A DNA stretch of 6,686 nt from Spartobacteria bacterium UBA6821 (GTDB lineage Bacteria; Verrucomicrobiota; Verrucomicrobiia; Chthoniobacterales; UBA6821). The stretch lies in NCBI GenBank assembly GCA_002452515.1, contig DKEN01000048.1, positions 2,150 to 8,835 on the forward strand, written 5' to 3'. A program made the translations under genes and the position numbers. The notes beneath the pieces were generated by a model. It ran no database searches and was not told the DNA's origin. It worked only from the letters and a program-made list of their open reading frames with translations. Of the stretch, positions 1-6,503 are shown one piece after another (the first letter of the stretch is position 1; the number at the start of each line of letters is the position of its first letter).

Positions 1-870
<870 letters not shown>

Positions 871-1041
871 TTGGATCTCCGGTAGACTCATTGATGATCT
901 CCCAGAGAGCGGGGTAATCAGTTTCATTTTCCGGCATGATTTTGGCTTACGGAATCACTGACTTATACCAATTACAGGAAGAAAATGGACTATAGCAGCG
1001 CAGGAGTTTTGGAGTGTGGTGAGGCGGAAGACCGAGGGCTA

Positions 1042-1060
1042 CCTTCAGGTAACCTGAGGG
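1042..1060. repeat. Perfect-type palindrome inside the 965-1206 element
   Basis: CCTTCAGGT and ACCTGAGGG face each other around a single central A, giving nine pairable positions with one G-T. The centre is too tight for a full hairpin, so as RNA the inner pairs would open into a loop. Symmetry this close could also be a protein-binding site on duplex DNA. Confidence 0.5.
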
Positions 1061-1088
1061 ATGACAACGCTGCCACGCGCCAATACAT

Positions 1089-1104
1089 GACACTGGAAAG
1101 TGTC
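1089..1104. repeat. Hairpin with GGAA tetraloop inside the 965-1206 element
   Basis: GACACT and AGTGTC form a perfect 6-bp stem closed by GGAA, which fits the GNRA loop pattern when transcribed on the + strand. A stable-loop motif of this kind favours a role as folded RNA or single-stranded DNA, but one occurrence does not prove it. Confidence 0.5.
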
Positions 1105-1213
1105 TGGATAGATTCGCTTTCAGGCGAACCCGAAGGGCAAGCCGAGCGGGAGCGAGCGAGTCAAAAGAACCAGCTCAATAGTCCAGATCCTGATGGTAAT
1201 TGGTATTAATCCC

Positions 1214-2668
1214 ATGATGATCCTGCGAAGTCTGTTGCTGCTCGGGTTTTTCTCACTGGGATTGCTCTCCACCCACGGGGCAGAGCTGAAGCCAGATGAT
1301 CTCCTTCAGGATCCTTCCCCGGAAGCGTGGAAAGCCCTCGAGAACTACAATGCTACCCTCACGCGGAGTGAGTTTGAGGAACGGCTCAAGGATGTCTTTG
1401 ACCCCACGGGTGCCCTTGCCCCTTATCTCAAAATCTCAGATCAGCAGGTAGAGGTCTTTGCCCAGACGAACTCCATCAAATCAACGAACCAACTCACTCC
1501 GGTTGCTGTGATCACCTTTGCCTCAAATTCGGTAATAGGTCCCTCTCCCTCACCTACAAGCGCACCCTTGCCAGTACCTTCGCCTACGCTATCTCCATCA
1601 TCATCCCCTGTGCCGGGGATCTCACCTCTCCCCACTCCTGCTCCCAAAGCCACTCCCCCCACCAACGCTTCCATTTTCTCACTCCTTTTTGAATCGTACA
1701 TTCCTCCAGCGCCGACACCCACTCAGGAACCCGTCACCCTAGCCACAGCCAAGTTGCCTCTTGCGGGCCTTCGTGTGGCCATCGAACCCGCCGACATCGG
1801 TGGTGATTGGGGTTCCATGGAGGATCGCTCCACGCTCTATCCCGGATTTGGACGCATCCAGGAGGGAGATCTGAACCTGCTGGTCTCCAGAATTCTCTAC
1901 GAGCGACTAAAGCAGGAGGGAGCCGAAGTGTTCGTTACCCGCACCACAAACGCACCTGTCTGCACGCTGAGTGTCGCCGAGGTGCAGCAGGTGGTCCCGC
2001 AGGTACTGGCACACCGTCGTTATCTGCTCTCCAAGACATTCCGTTCCCGCACGGCAAGTGTCAGGGAATCCTCCCCCATCTATCAGAATATTGTGGCGGA
2101 GGTTCTGCTGACCAAAAATCTTGAGGCCAAAGCGCGGGCGGAAAAAACCCGCGCCGCCATGAAGCCGGATGTCACGATTGTCCTTCAGTTCGATGCCACT
2201 GCGGCACGGCACGAAGCGAATTTTCCCAAGATCAACCGCAACATCCTCTTTGTCTCTGGAGCCTACACCGCCAAGGAAATCACAAGCGATCCCCAGCAAC
2301 GACTTCGCCTCCTAACCAAACTCCTTCAGAATGTCACCCCGACGGAAGCAAAGGTAGCCAAAGCCATCTCCGATCATCTGGTCGAATCTACCGGCTTCCC
2401 CCCAGTCCACTACGGTAACAGTTGGAGCACCCGCTCCATCCCAGGAAACTCCTATGTCGTCGCCCGCAACCTCCTGCTGAACCGTGAGCATGACGGACCC
2501 GTCGTCGTCACCGAACCCTACTTCATGAATCAGGAGGAAACCCTCCTGCGCCTCCTCGCCGGTGACTACGAAGGAACAAAATTGATCGCCGGAAAAGCCC
2601 GCGTCAGCATCTACCGGGAATACGCCAACTCGGTTGCCGACGGCCTCCTCGAGGCGTACGGGAAGTAG
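1214..2668 (+). CDS. Exported N-acetylmuramoyl-L-alanine amidase-like protein (Amidase_3 fold) with altered zinc site, probable pseudoenzyme
   Basis: 484 aa from ATG 1214; ATG 1217 is equally possible. An earlier in-frame ATG at 1193 lies inside the upstream element and would put seven extra residues before the signal peptide, so it is less likely. No good Shine-Dalgarno is visible. Residues 1-24 are a signal peptide (hydrophobic LLLLGFFSLGLL, then STHGA). Residues about 25-105 are an unrecognised alpha-rich region, 109-175 a Pro/Ser/Thr linker, and about 186-484 an Amidase_3-like domain. Amidase_3 enzymes cleave the peptide from MurNAc in peptidoglycan using Zn held by His, Glu, His. Here DPGHGG reads EPADIG (191-196), placing D194 at the first His; E217 (QEGDLNLL) keeps the Glu; the SIHAN position reads LQFDA, placing Q325 at the second His. 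The catalytic Glu matches E434 in VVVTEPYFMN. I infer a periplasmic pseudoenzyme or an altered metal site. The fold call is good; loss of activity is inference. Confidence 0.75.
   Translation: MMILRSLLLLGFFSLGLLSTHGAELKPDDLLQDPSPEAWKALENYNATLTRSEFEERLKDVFDPTGALAPYLKISDQQVEVFAQTNSIKSTNQLTPVAVITFASNSVIGPSPSPTSAPLPVPSPTLSPSSSPVPGISPLPTPAPKATPPTNASIFSLLFESYIPPAPTPTQEPVTLATAKLPLAGLRVAIEPADIGGDWGSMEDRSTLYPGFGRIQEGDLNLLVSRILYERLKQEGAEVFVTRTTNAPVCTLSVAEVQQVVPQVLAHRRYLLSKTFRSRTASVRESSPIYQNIVAEVLLTKNLEAKARAEKTRAAMKPDVTIVLQFDATAARHEANFPKINRNILFVSGAYTAKEITSDPQQRLRLLTKLLQNVTPTEAKVAKAISDHLVESTGFPPVHYGNSWSTRSIPGNSYVVARNLLLNREHDGPVVVTEPYFMNQEETLLRLLAGDYEGTKLIAGKARVSIYREYANSVADGLLEAYGK
1538..1738 (+). other. 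Proline/serine/threonine-rich linker coding segment within the amidase-like gene
   Basis: Residues about 109-175 of the amidase-like protein are dominated by Pro, Ser, Thr and Ala (PSPSP, PVPSPTLSP, PPAPTPTQEP), interrupted by a short hydrophobic stretch (SIFSLLFESYI). The DNA is correspondingly C-rich on the + strand. Such linkers typically span the periplasm or tether domains and evolve quickly. Confidence 0.7.
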
Positions 2669-2690
2669 AGGTCGGAGCTTGGCAGCCAAC

Positions 2691-2868
2691 AATATCGCGC
2701 AGCGTAACGGATGCGGCGCAACGGCCGGGCAAGCAAACGCAGTGGCGCAGAGAGTTTAGGGAAGAGGCGTGGATCAGTAAGTATTGAGATAATCTATGAT
2801 GGCCTACTTGCCCTTGATCACGTTACTTCGGCTACTATTACTTTTCTGCGTCTCAGCCCCTCTGCGCG
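2691..2868 (+). repeat. Dispersed palindromic repeat, copy A
   Basis: The head, 2699-2722, starts GCAGCGTAACGGATGCGG and matches the reverse complement of 6626-6649 at 23 of 24 bases; AATAT just outside it (2691-2695) is also shared. A further block with GCGCAGAGAG and AGGGAAGAGGC (about 2744-2768) matches copy B. The tail 2842-2868 (TTCTGCGTCT then TGCGCG) matches the reverse complement of 6504-6530 at 21 of 27. The core between differs between copies but is itself a nested hairpin here: CGTG/ATCA (2768-2771, 2773-2776) with TGATCACG (2815-2822), and AAGTA (2779-2783) with TACTT (2805-2809). GCGCAGAG in the head and CTCTGCGC in the tail are an inverted pair. It fills most of the gap between the amidase-like gene and the GTPase cluster; two short ORFs across it look fortuitous. 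Confidence 0.75.
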
Positions 2869-2952
2869 CTTTCTCTCTTTCCAGGGTGCATCTATTCACC
2901 TCAGAAAATTATATCCCGAGCCGGGGAAAGGCTGTGGTAGACTCACTGACTG

Positions 2953-3270
2953 ATGAAAAAATCTTTTCCACTGCATGTTCCGGGCAAGGAAGACCCAAAG
3001 GTTGTGGAGGCGATCAAACTCGAACTCACCAAGTATGTGAAGCGGGAGCGACGAAAGAAACTGCCCGAGGGGGTGGATTTCTGGGATTTTCAATGCAAAG
3101 TCGGATCCGATATCGGGACGGCCACCGCAATGCCGCTAACCGATGTCCCAAAGAGTGTCGAAGATGTCGCGCTCACTAAGGCAGCTGAAGTTTATGTGGA
3201 GATCATGGCATCACCCGGACACCGGGTTAAAAAACCCTTTCCAGCAACTTACCAACGGCGGCAATCGTGA
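2953..3270 (+). CDS. DUF6172-like small conserved protein
   Basis: 105 aa. The opening MKKSFPLHVPGKEDPKVVEA, the basic KYVKRERRKKLPEGVDFWDF segment (about residues 29-48) and the C-terminal VYVEIMASPGHRVKKP block match my recollection of the small DUF6172 family found in several Gram-negative phyla; the function is unknown to me. There is no signal peptide or membrane segment, and the protein is strongly basic in its first half, so a cytoplasmic nucleic-acid or ribosome-associated role is conceivable but unproven. The start ATG 2953 lacks a close Shine-Dalgarno; GGGGAAAGG about 20 bases upstream is too far to be convincing. The stop TGA (3268-3270) overlaps the GTG start of engB by four bases, so the two are probably translationally coupled and this is the first gene of the cluster. 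The family name rests on memory of its conserved segments. Confidence 0.75.
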   Translation: MKKSFPLHVPGKEDPKVVEAIKLELTKYVKRERRKKLPEGVDFWDFQCKVGSDIGTATAMPLTDVPKSVEDVALTKAAEVYVEIMASPGHRVKKPFPATYQRRQS

Positions 3271-3878
3271 AAATCTCCACAGCGGTCTTTCAGTCAAGCT
3301 CTCCCGATCTGGCCACCTGTCCGAAATCGGCCATGCCGGAATTTGCGCTCATCGGCCGCTCGAATGTCGGAAAATCGTCGCTCATCAACATGCTGACCCG
3401 CTCGGAGGGATTGGCGAAGGTTTCGCAGGTGCCAGGTAAAACGCAGTTGATTAATTTTTTCACCATCAACAACACCTGGACTCTGGTGGATCTTCCAGGC
3501 TACGGCTATGCGAAGGTCGGAAAGAAGGACCGGAGCAGCTTCAGTGCCTTCGTTTCTGATTACTTGCAGCATCGGCCCAACCTCTTTGGAACATTCGTAT
3601 TGATTGATTCCCGGCTCAGCCCTCAGCGCCTCGATCTGGAATTTCTTCACTGGATGGTCGGATGTGGACTGCCATTTATCCTCGCCTTTACCAAGACGGA
3701 CAAACTCTCCAAGAGTGCGGTTCAGAAAAACATCGAGACGTTCCTGCTCCAGTTTCGTGAGATCAGTGAGGAAGTTCCTGCCTATGTGCTGAGTTCATCG
3801 AAAGTCGATCTGGGACGCTCCGAAATTCTCGCCCTGATCGATTCCGCACTCACAGAGAAATCAGAAACTCCTGCATGA
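3267..3878 (+). CDS. engB: Ribosome biogenesis GTP-binding protein EngB (YihA/YsxC)
   Basis: 203 aa, the usual length for EngB, a cytoplasmic TRAFAC GTPase needed for late 50S subunit assembly. All G motifs are visible: G1 GRSNVGKSS (30-38), the G2 region PGKTQLINFF, G3 DLPGYGYA (75-82), G4 TKTDK (142-146) and G5 SSSK (176-179). The GTG start at 3267 is chosen because it yields the typical N-terminus (MKISTAVFQSS...FALIGRSN), whereas the next ATG falls just before G1 and would delete the first strand. GTGA 3267-3270 overlaps the stop of the DUF6172-like gene, and ATGA 3875-3878 overlaps the start of rsgA; both overlaps favour ribosome re-initiation. No strong Shine-Dalgarno precedes the GTG, consistent with coupling. 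Identification is secure. Confidence 0.97.
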   Translation: MKISTAVFQSSSPDLATCPKSAMPEFALIGRSNVGKSSLINMLTRSEGLAKVSQVPGKTQLINFFTINNTWTLVDLPGYGYAKVGKKDRSSFSAFVSDYLQHRPNLFGTFVLIDSRLSPQRLDLEFLHWMVGCGLPFILAFTKTDKLSKSAVQKNIETFLLQFREISEEVPAYVLSSSKVDLGRSEILALIDSALTEKSETPA

Positions 3879-4966
3879 CTCTCGCGGATCTCGGTTGGAA
3901 TGAGGCCTTTGCAGAGGAGTTTTCTGCATTTTCGGGAAAAAACTGGGAGCCCGCACGACTGATCCGCGACAATAAAATCACTTATGGCGCGTTGCTGGGT
4001 GATGGCCGCGAGGTGGAAGTGGTGATGGGCGGGAAAGTATACCATGACGCCGCATCAGATGCGGAACTTCCCGCTGTGGGAGATTGGGTGGCGCTGGAAA
4101 TCGGCGACGACAACAACGAGCATGTGATCAGGGCACGCCTCTCCAGACAGACCTGCTTCTCGAGAAAAATGTCCGGGAAACGCATGGAAGAACAGGTGAT
4201 TGCCGCCAACATCCAAGTCGTTGTCGTGGTCACCGATGCAGGCCAGGATTTCAATCTCCGTCGGATGGAACGGTACTTTGCGATCATTGGCCGCAGTCGG
4301 GCAAAAGCGGTGGTCCTGGTCAACAAGGCCGACCTGTTTTCCGACGAGGAGAACCGAGCTGCCGCAGAAGCGATCCGAGCCCAGAATCCGGAAGCAGAAG
4401 TGCATATCACCAGCTTGAAGAAAAAGAGCACGCTGAAGGCGCTGAAAGAGTGTCTCAAACCGGGCATCTCCATCACCTTCATTGGATCCAGCGGCACGGG
4501 AAAATCCTCGGTGATCAATCATCTCCTCGGCGGGGAATACCAATGGACCGATGAGGTCAACGAAACCACTGGCAAGGGACGGCACACGACCACGGCCCGC
4601 GAATTGATGGTGCTGCCACGGGGCGGGATCATCATCGACAATCCGGGAATTAAAGAAGTGCACATGTGGACGGACGAGCTGACGCTCCGCGATCAGTTTG
4701 GAGACATCGAGGAACTAGCTCGAAATTGCAGGTTCGACAACTGCCGTCATGGCCCTCACGCCGGTTGCGCAATCCGTACGGCGATGGCCGAGGGAAAATT
4801 GGAGCTCTCGCGACTGGAGGGTTTTCTCAAACTGGAAGAGGAAATATCCAAACTCCGCCTCAGTCGGCAGAAACGCCAGATGACGCTCGAACGAAGGGAA
4901 CGGCAGAACCAGCAACACAAATCACGCAAATATGCCACCCGGCACAACCGTGATCTGGAGGATTAA
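3875..4966 (+). CDS. rsgA: Small ribosomal subunit biogenesis GTPase RsgA (YjeQ)
   Basis: 363 aa. RsgA is a circularly permuted GTPase that checks and matures the 30S subunit and is stimulated by it. The permutation shows directly: G4 NKAD (150-153) precedes G1 GSSGTGKSS (204-212), followed by the TTGKGRHTT G2 region and G3 DNPGIKE (255-261). The N-terminal part (about 20-105) has the OB-fold pattern (ARLIRDNKITYGALLG, VGDWVALE). The C-terminal zinc knuckle is intact: C285, C290, H292 and C298 (C-x4-C-x-H-x5-C). A charged, Arg-rich helix ends the protein, as is usual for the longer DLGW-type RsgA. ATG 3875 overlaps the engB stop by four bases, so the two ribosome-assembly GTPases are likely made together. 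The TAA at 4964-4966 is followed 23 bases later by budA. Confidence 0.97.
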   Translation: MTLADLGWNEAFAEEFSAFSGKNWEPARLIRDNKITYGALLGDGREVEVVMGGKVYHDAASDAELPAVGDWVALEIGDDNNEHVIRARLSRQTCFSRKMSGKRMEEQVIAANIQVVVVVTDAGQDFNLRRMERYFAIIGRSRAKAVVLVNKADLFSDEENRAAAEAIRAQNPEAEVHITSLKKKSTLKALKECLKPGISITFIGSSGTGKSSVINHLLGGEYQWTDEVNETTGKGRHTTTARELMVLPRGGIIIDNPGIKEVHMWTDELTLRDQFGDIEELARNCRFDNCRHGPHAGCAIRTAMAEGKLELSRLEGFLKLEEEISKLRLSRQKRQMTLERRERQNQQHKSRKYATRHNRDLED

Positions 4967-4980
4967 GAGAACTTTTCTTA
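4965..4980. promoter_or_regulatory. Short A/T-rich inverted repeat between rsgA and budA
   Basis: TTAAGA and TCTTAA lie around GAACTTT across the rsgA stop and the short gap before budA. On RNA it would be a weak hairpin just upstream of the budA start, and it includes the only purine-rich stretch (AAGAGAA) that could help ribosome binding. It may be chance; there is no U-tract to make it a terminator. Confidence 0.25.
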
Positions 4981-4989
4981 AGTTGCCTG

Positions 4990-5700
4990 ATGCACTCCTC
5001 GGAAACACTTTCCCAGTTCTCCACGATCGATGCCATCATGCAGGGTATCTATGATGGGCCTGCGACATTCGGAGAGGTAAAAAAGTATGGGGATTTCGGA
5101 ATAGGAACAGTCAATCACCTCGATGGCGAAATGGTTGGGATCGAGGGAGTTTTTTACCAGATCACAAGCGACGGTGCCGTCCATGTGCTTCCAGACACTG
5201 CCAAGACCTCCTTTGCGACCGTCTCCTTCTTTAGAGGAGAACACTCCGCTCACATTCCAAAGTTCACTTCTCTGAGGAGTCTTCAGAAGTGGCTGGACAG
5301 CCATTTGGGCTCACGAAATTTCTTCTGGTCAGTTCGCCTCCATGGAACCTTCGCCACCGTGAAAGCGAGCAGCGTTTCAAAACAACACAAACCCTACCGA
5401 CCGCTTACCGAGGTCGTGAAATCCGAATCGATCTTTGAATTCAGGAATGTCACCGGAACATTGATCGGCTTTCGTTCTCCTTCCTATATCAAGGGAATCA
5501 ACGTTCCTGGATACCATCTCCATTTTCTCAGTGATGATAAAATCATGGGCGGACATGTACTGGGTTGCAGCATCCGAAAAGGAATAGCTCGCTGGGACTC
5601 ACACAAAACCTTTCAAATGTGCCTTCCGGACGATCCCTCTTTCAGAAGCGCTGACTTCTCGGAACACGATGAGGAAGGCCTGCAAAAGGCCGAACAGTAA
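4990..5700 (+). CDS. budA: Alpha-acetolactate decarboxylase
   Basis: 236 aa. The enzyme converts (S)-2-acetolactate to (R)-acetoin and CO2, draining a valine/leucine precursor or forming a neutral fermentation product. Family landmarks are in order: QFSTIDAIMQGIYDG (9-23), the GDFGIGTVNHLDGEM stretch ending at E47-M48, FRSPSYIKG with R162, and GYHLHFLSDDKIMGGHV with the three zinc ligands H176, H178 and H189. The active-site Glu and Arg known from the family correspond to E47 and R162. There is no signal peptide, so it should be cytosolic, unlike the secreted Brevibacillus enzyme. ATG 4990 is the only start giving the full N-terminus; the ribosome site is weak (AAGAGAA about 15 bases upstream). 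It sits 23 bases after rsgA and is probably cotranscribed; no acetolactate synthase or acetoin reductase is in the window. Confidence 0.95.
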   Translation: MHSSETLSQFSTIDAIMQGIYDGPATFGEVKKYGDFGIGTVNHLDGEMVGIEGVFYQITSDGAVHVLPDTAKTSFATVSFFRGEHSAHIPKFTSLRSLQKWLDSHLGSRNFFWSVRLHGTFATVKASSVSKQHKPYRPLTEVVKSESIFEFRNVTGTLIGFRSPSYIKGINVPGYHLHFLSDDKIMGGHVLGCSIRKGIARWDSHKTFQMCLPDDPSFRSADFSEHDEEGLQKAEQ

Positions 5701-5768
5701 TCGGCGTAGCATTCCGCCATTATCGGCAGCAGGAGCCTCTATCCTAGAAACAGCAGTGGGGGTTTTTA

Positions 5769-5880
5769 GACAGGATTAACAAGATGAACAGGATGAGTGA
5801 GACGGATAACACCGTTCACTTGTTGGATGGCTTGCTAATTTTTCGTAAGTCTTTTTCAGTCAATCCTGTAAATCCTGTCC
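5769..5880. repeat. ACAGGAT-type dispersed inverted repeat
   Basis: The left arm begins GACAGGATTAACAAGATGAA (5769-5788) and the right arm, read as reverse complement of 5861-5880, begins GACAGGATTTACAGGATTGA; 16 of 20 positions agree. Each arm is itself an internal near-repeat of ACAGGATNAA. Inside is a hairpin at 5797-5819: GTGA, bulged G, ACGG, loop ATAACA, CCGT, TCAC. Repeats of the ACAGGATTAACAGGATT form are scattered through intergenic DNA of many environmental bacteria, which is the basis for calling it dispersed. It separates budA from the PIN remnant; the 68 bases between the budA stop and the left arm show no gene and no clear terminator. Confidence 0.7.
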
Positions 5881-5895
5881 AATTTCAGTTTTTAA

Positions 5896-6022
5896 GTTGA
5901 TCTGATCCATGTGCGCCGCAGCCCTCGAAGCAGGAGCAACCCACTTCGCCTCCCTCGACACCCGCCAACGCAAAGTCGCCTCCCTGAACGGATTAAAAAT
6001 ACTGCCGGGGCAGGCTTTTTGA
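5896..6022 (+). pseudogene. Remnant of a PIN-domain (VapC-like) protein, C-terminal end only, frameshifted
   Basis: Reading GTT GAT CTG ATC CAT GTG from 5896 gives VDLIHV. Skipping one C at 5914 and continuing from 5915 gives AAALEAGATHFASLDTRQRK and then VASLNGLKILPGQAF before TGA 6020-6022. Joined, this has the form of a PIN-domain C-terminus: the acidic D-x-x-H-x-A-A-A helix, the Phe-x-Ser-x-Asp strand carrying an acidic active-site position, RQ-x-x-A, and the closing Gly-Leu-x-hydrophobic-x-Pro. PIN proteins of this kind are usually endoribonuclease toxins of VapBC pairs. About 40 residues of the expected ~130 remain; an in-frame TAA lies immediately upstream (5893-5895) and the ACAGGAT repeat ends at 5880, so the 5' part is gone. 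No antitoxin gene is nearby. A short ORF from ATG 5909 could be translated but would lack the N-terminal catalytic residues. The family call is from pattern only. Confidence 0.55.
6001..6019 (+). terminator. Possible weak intrinsic terminator at the end of the PIN remnant
   Basis: ACTGCCGGGGCAG followed by GCTTTTT: CTGC and GCAG form a 4-bp stem around CGGG with a T5 run three bases on. The stem is short, so efficiency would be low. It overlaps the last codons of the PIN remnant and could end transcripts arriving from the engB-rsgA-budA direction. Confidence 0.3.
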
Positions 6023-6081
6023 TGCAATGCGCGGATTGACCATTTTTACTTTTGATTACGGCAAGCGCAGCCCAACGCAGC

Positions 6082-6108
6082 TAGGCGCCAAAAGCCTACG
6101 CCTTTTTT
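6082..6108 (+). terminator. Possible intrinsic terminator opposing yjdM
   Basis: TAGGC (6082-6086) and GCCTA (6094-6098) enclose GCCAAAA; an alternative pairing is GGCG 6084-6087 with CGCC 6099-6102. CGCC is followed directly by T6 at 6103-6108. It would act on + strand transcripts running into the convergent yjdM gene, whose 3' end it overlaps. The T run encodes Lys-Lys codons of yjdM on the other strand, so its presence may be coincidental. Confidence 0.3.
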
Positions 6109-6428
6109 ACGAAGCAAGCCTTAAGACCGACTGATATCCCATCCACCTTGCAGGTGATCTCATGATCCCCCTCCCCGAGCCTGATAGGCTTGGTCTTCGA
6201 TCCTCCCTTCAGCACCGAGGTGCCTCCGAGTTTCAGATCCTTGATGAGGGTGACGCAATCGCCGTCAGCCAGCACGGTGCCGTAGGCATCCTTAACGATG
6301 CGAGGGCCGTCGGGGATATCAGCCTCGGGGGCCTTGGGCCATTCAAAGCCACAGGTGACGCATTCCCATTTGTCGGCATGTTCAAGGACATCATCGAGGG
6401 TGCATTCGGGACAGGCGGGATGGGACAT
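6096..6428 (-). CDS. yjdM: YjdM/PhnA-family zinc-ribbon protein
   Basis: 110 aa, the normal length for this family, long annotated as 'alkylphosphonate utilization protein PhnA' although it is not phosphonoacetate hydrolase and its biochemical role is unclear. The N-terminus carries a zinc ribbon, C6-P-E-C9 and C23-V-T-C26. The rest is the characteristic beta domain: VKDAYGTVLADGDCVTLIKDLK (about 46-67), LKGGSKTKPIRLGEGDHEI, then CKVDGISVGLKACFVKKA, ending at TAG. The start ATG (6426-6428, minus strand) gives the usual MSxPxCPxC opening; the bases before it are pyrimidine-rich with no Shine-Dalgarno. It is convergent with the upstream cluster and stands alone. No phosphonate-cleavage genes are present, so a phosphonate role cannot be inferred from context. 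The protein is probably cytoplasmic. Confidence 0.93.
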   Translation of the reverse strand: MSHPACPECTLDDVLEHADKWECVTCGFEWPKAPEADIPDGPRIVKDAYGTVLADGDCVTLIKDLKLGGTSVLKGGSKTKPIRLGEGDHEITCKVDGISVGLKACFVKKA

Positions 6429-6503
6429 AGGGAAAAGAGACTACTGCAACATGACGAGGGATACAAACGCCGAGAGGAAAAGCGGTTAACAAAGGCAGGT
6501 TCT

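Larger units (their letters stand above)
965..1206. repeat. Structured MITE-like element with inverted termini and internal hairpins
   Basis: The 11-bp terminus ATACCAATTAC (965-975) is repeated exactly inverted as GTAATTGGTAT (1196-1206). The pairing continues inward: AGGA 976-979 with TCCT 1188-1191 (four extra bases on the right), then TGGACTAT 986-993 with ATAGTCCA 1178-1185. Enclosed are three palindromes: 1042-1060 (9-bp arms, one central base, one G-T pair), 1089-1104 (GACACT, GGAA loop, AGTGTC) and 1113-1128 (TTCGC, 6-base loop, GCGAA). A purine-rich GAGCG run lies at 1144-1160. A 74-codon ORF from 985 crosses it but lacks a recognisable domain and is probably fortuitous. With the unstructured spacer 871-964, it accounts for the whole carB to amidase-like gap. 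It could be a MITE, a REP-type element or a structured RNA; no target-site duplication is convincing. The architecture is seen directly; the class is inference. Confidence 0.65.

Noticed and set aside
881..898. GGTAGACTCA box shared with 2936-2945
   Set aside because: A 10-base identity is expected by chance several times in a window this size; the extension is imperfect and no common function is apparent.
873..901. Direct repeat GATCTCC after carB as a target-site duplication
   Set aside because: The two units are only about 20 bases apart, outside the inverted termini at 965 and 1206, and do not flank any element.
985..1209. 74-codon ORF on the + strand inside the structured element
   Set aside because: No domain is recognisable, there is no ribosome site, its span coincides with the inverted-repeat element, and its composition follows the internal palindromes.
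2711..3179. Two + strand ORFs (80 and 127 codons) crossing repeat copy A and the DUF6172-like gene
   Set aside because: They run through the palindromic repeat, and the longer one is an out-of-frame overlap of a recognisable gene; there is no similarity to known families.
3982..4663. Long minus-strand ORFs (178 and 202 codons) opposite rsgA
   Set aside because: They are antisense to an unambiguous RsgA with intact motifs, and their Arg/Ser/Phe-rich composition is typical of shadow frames.
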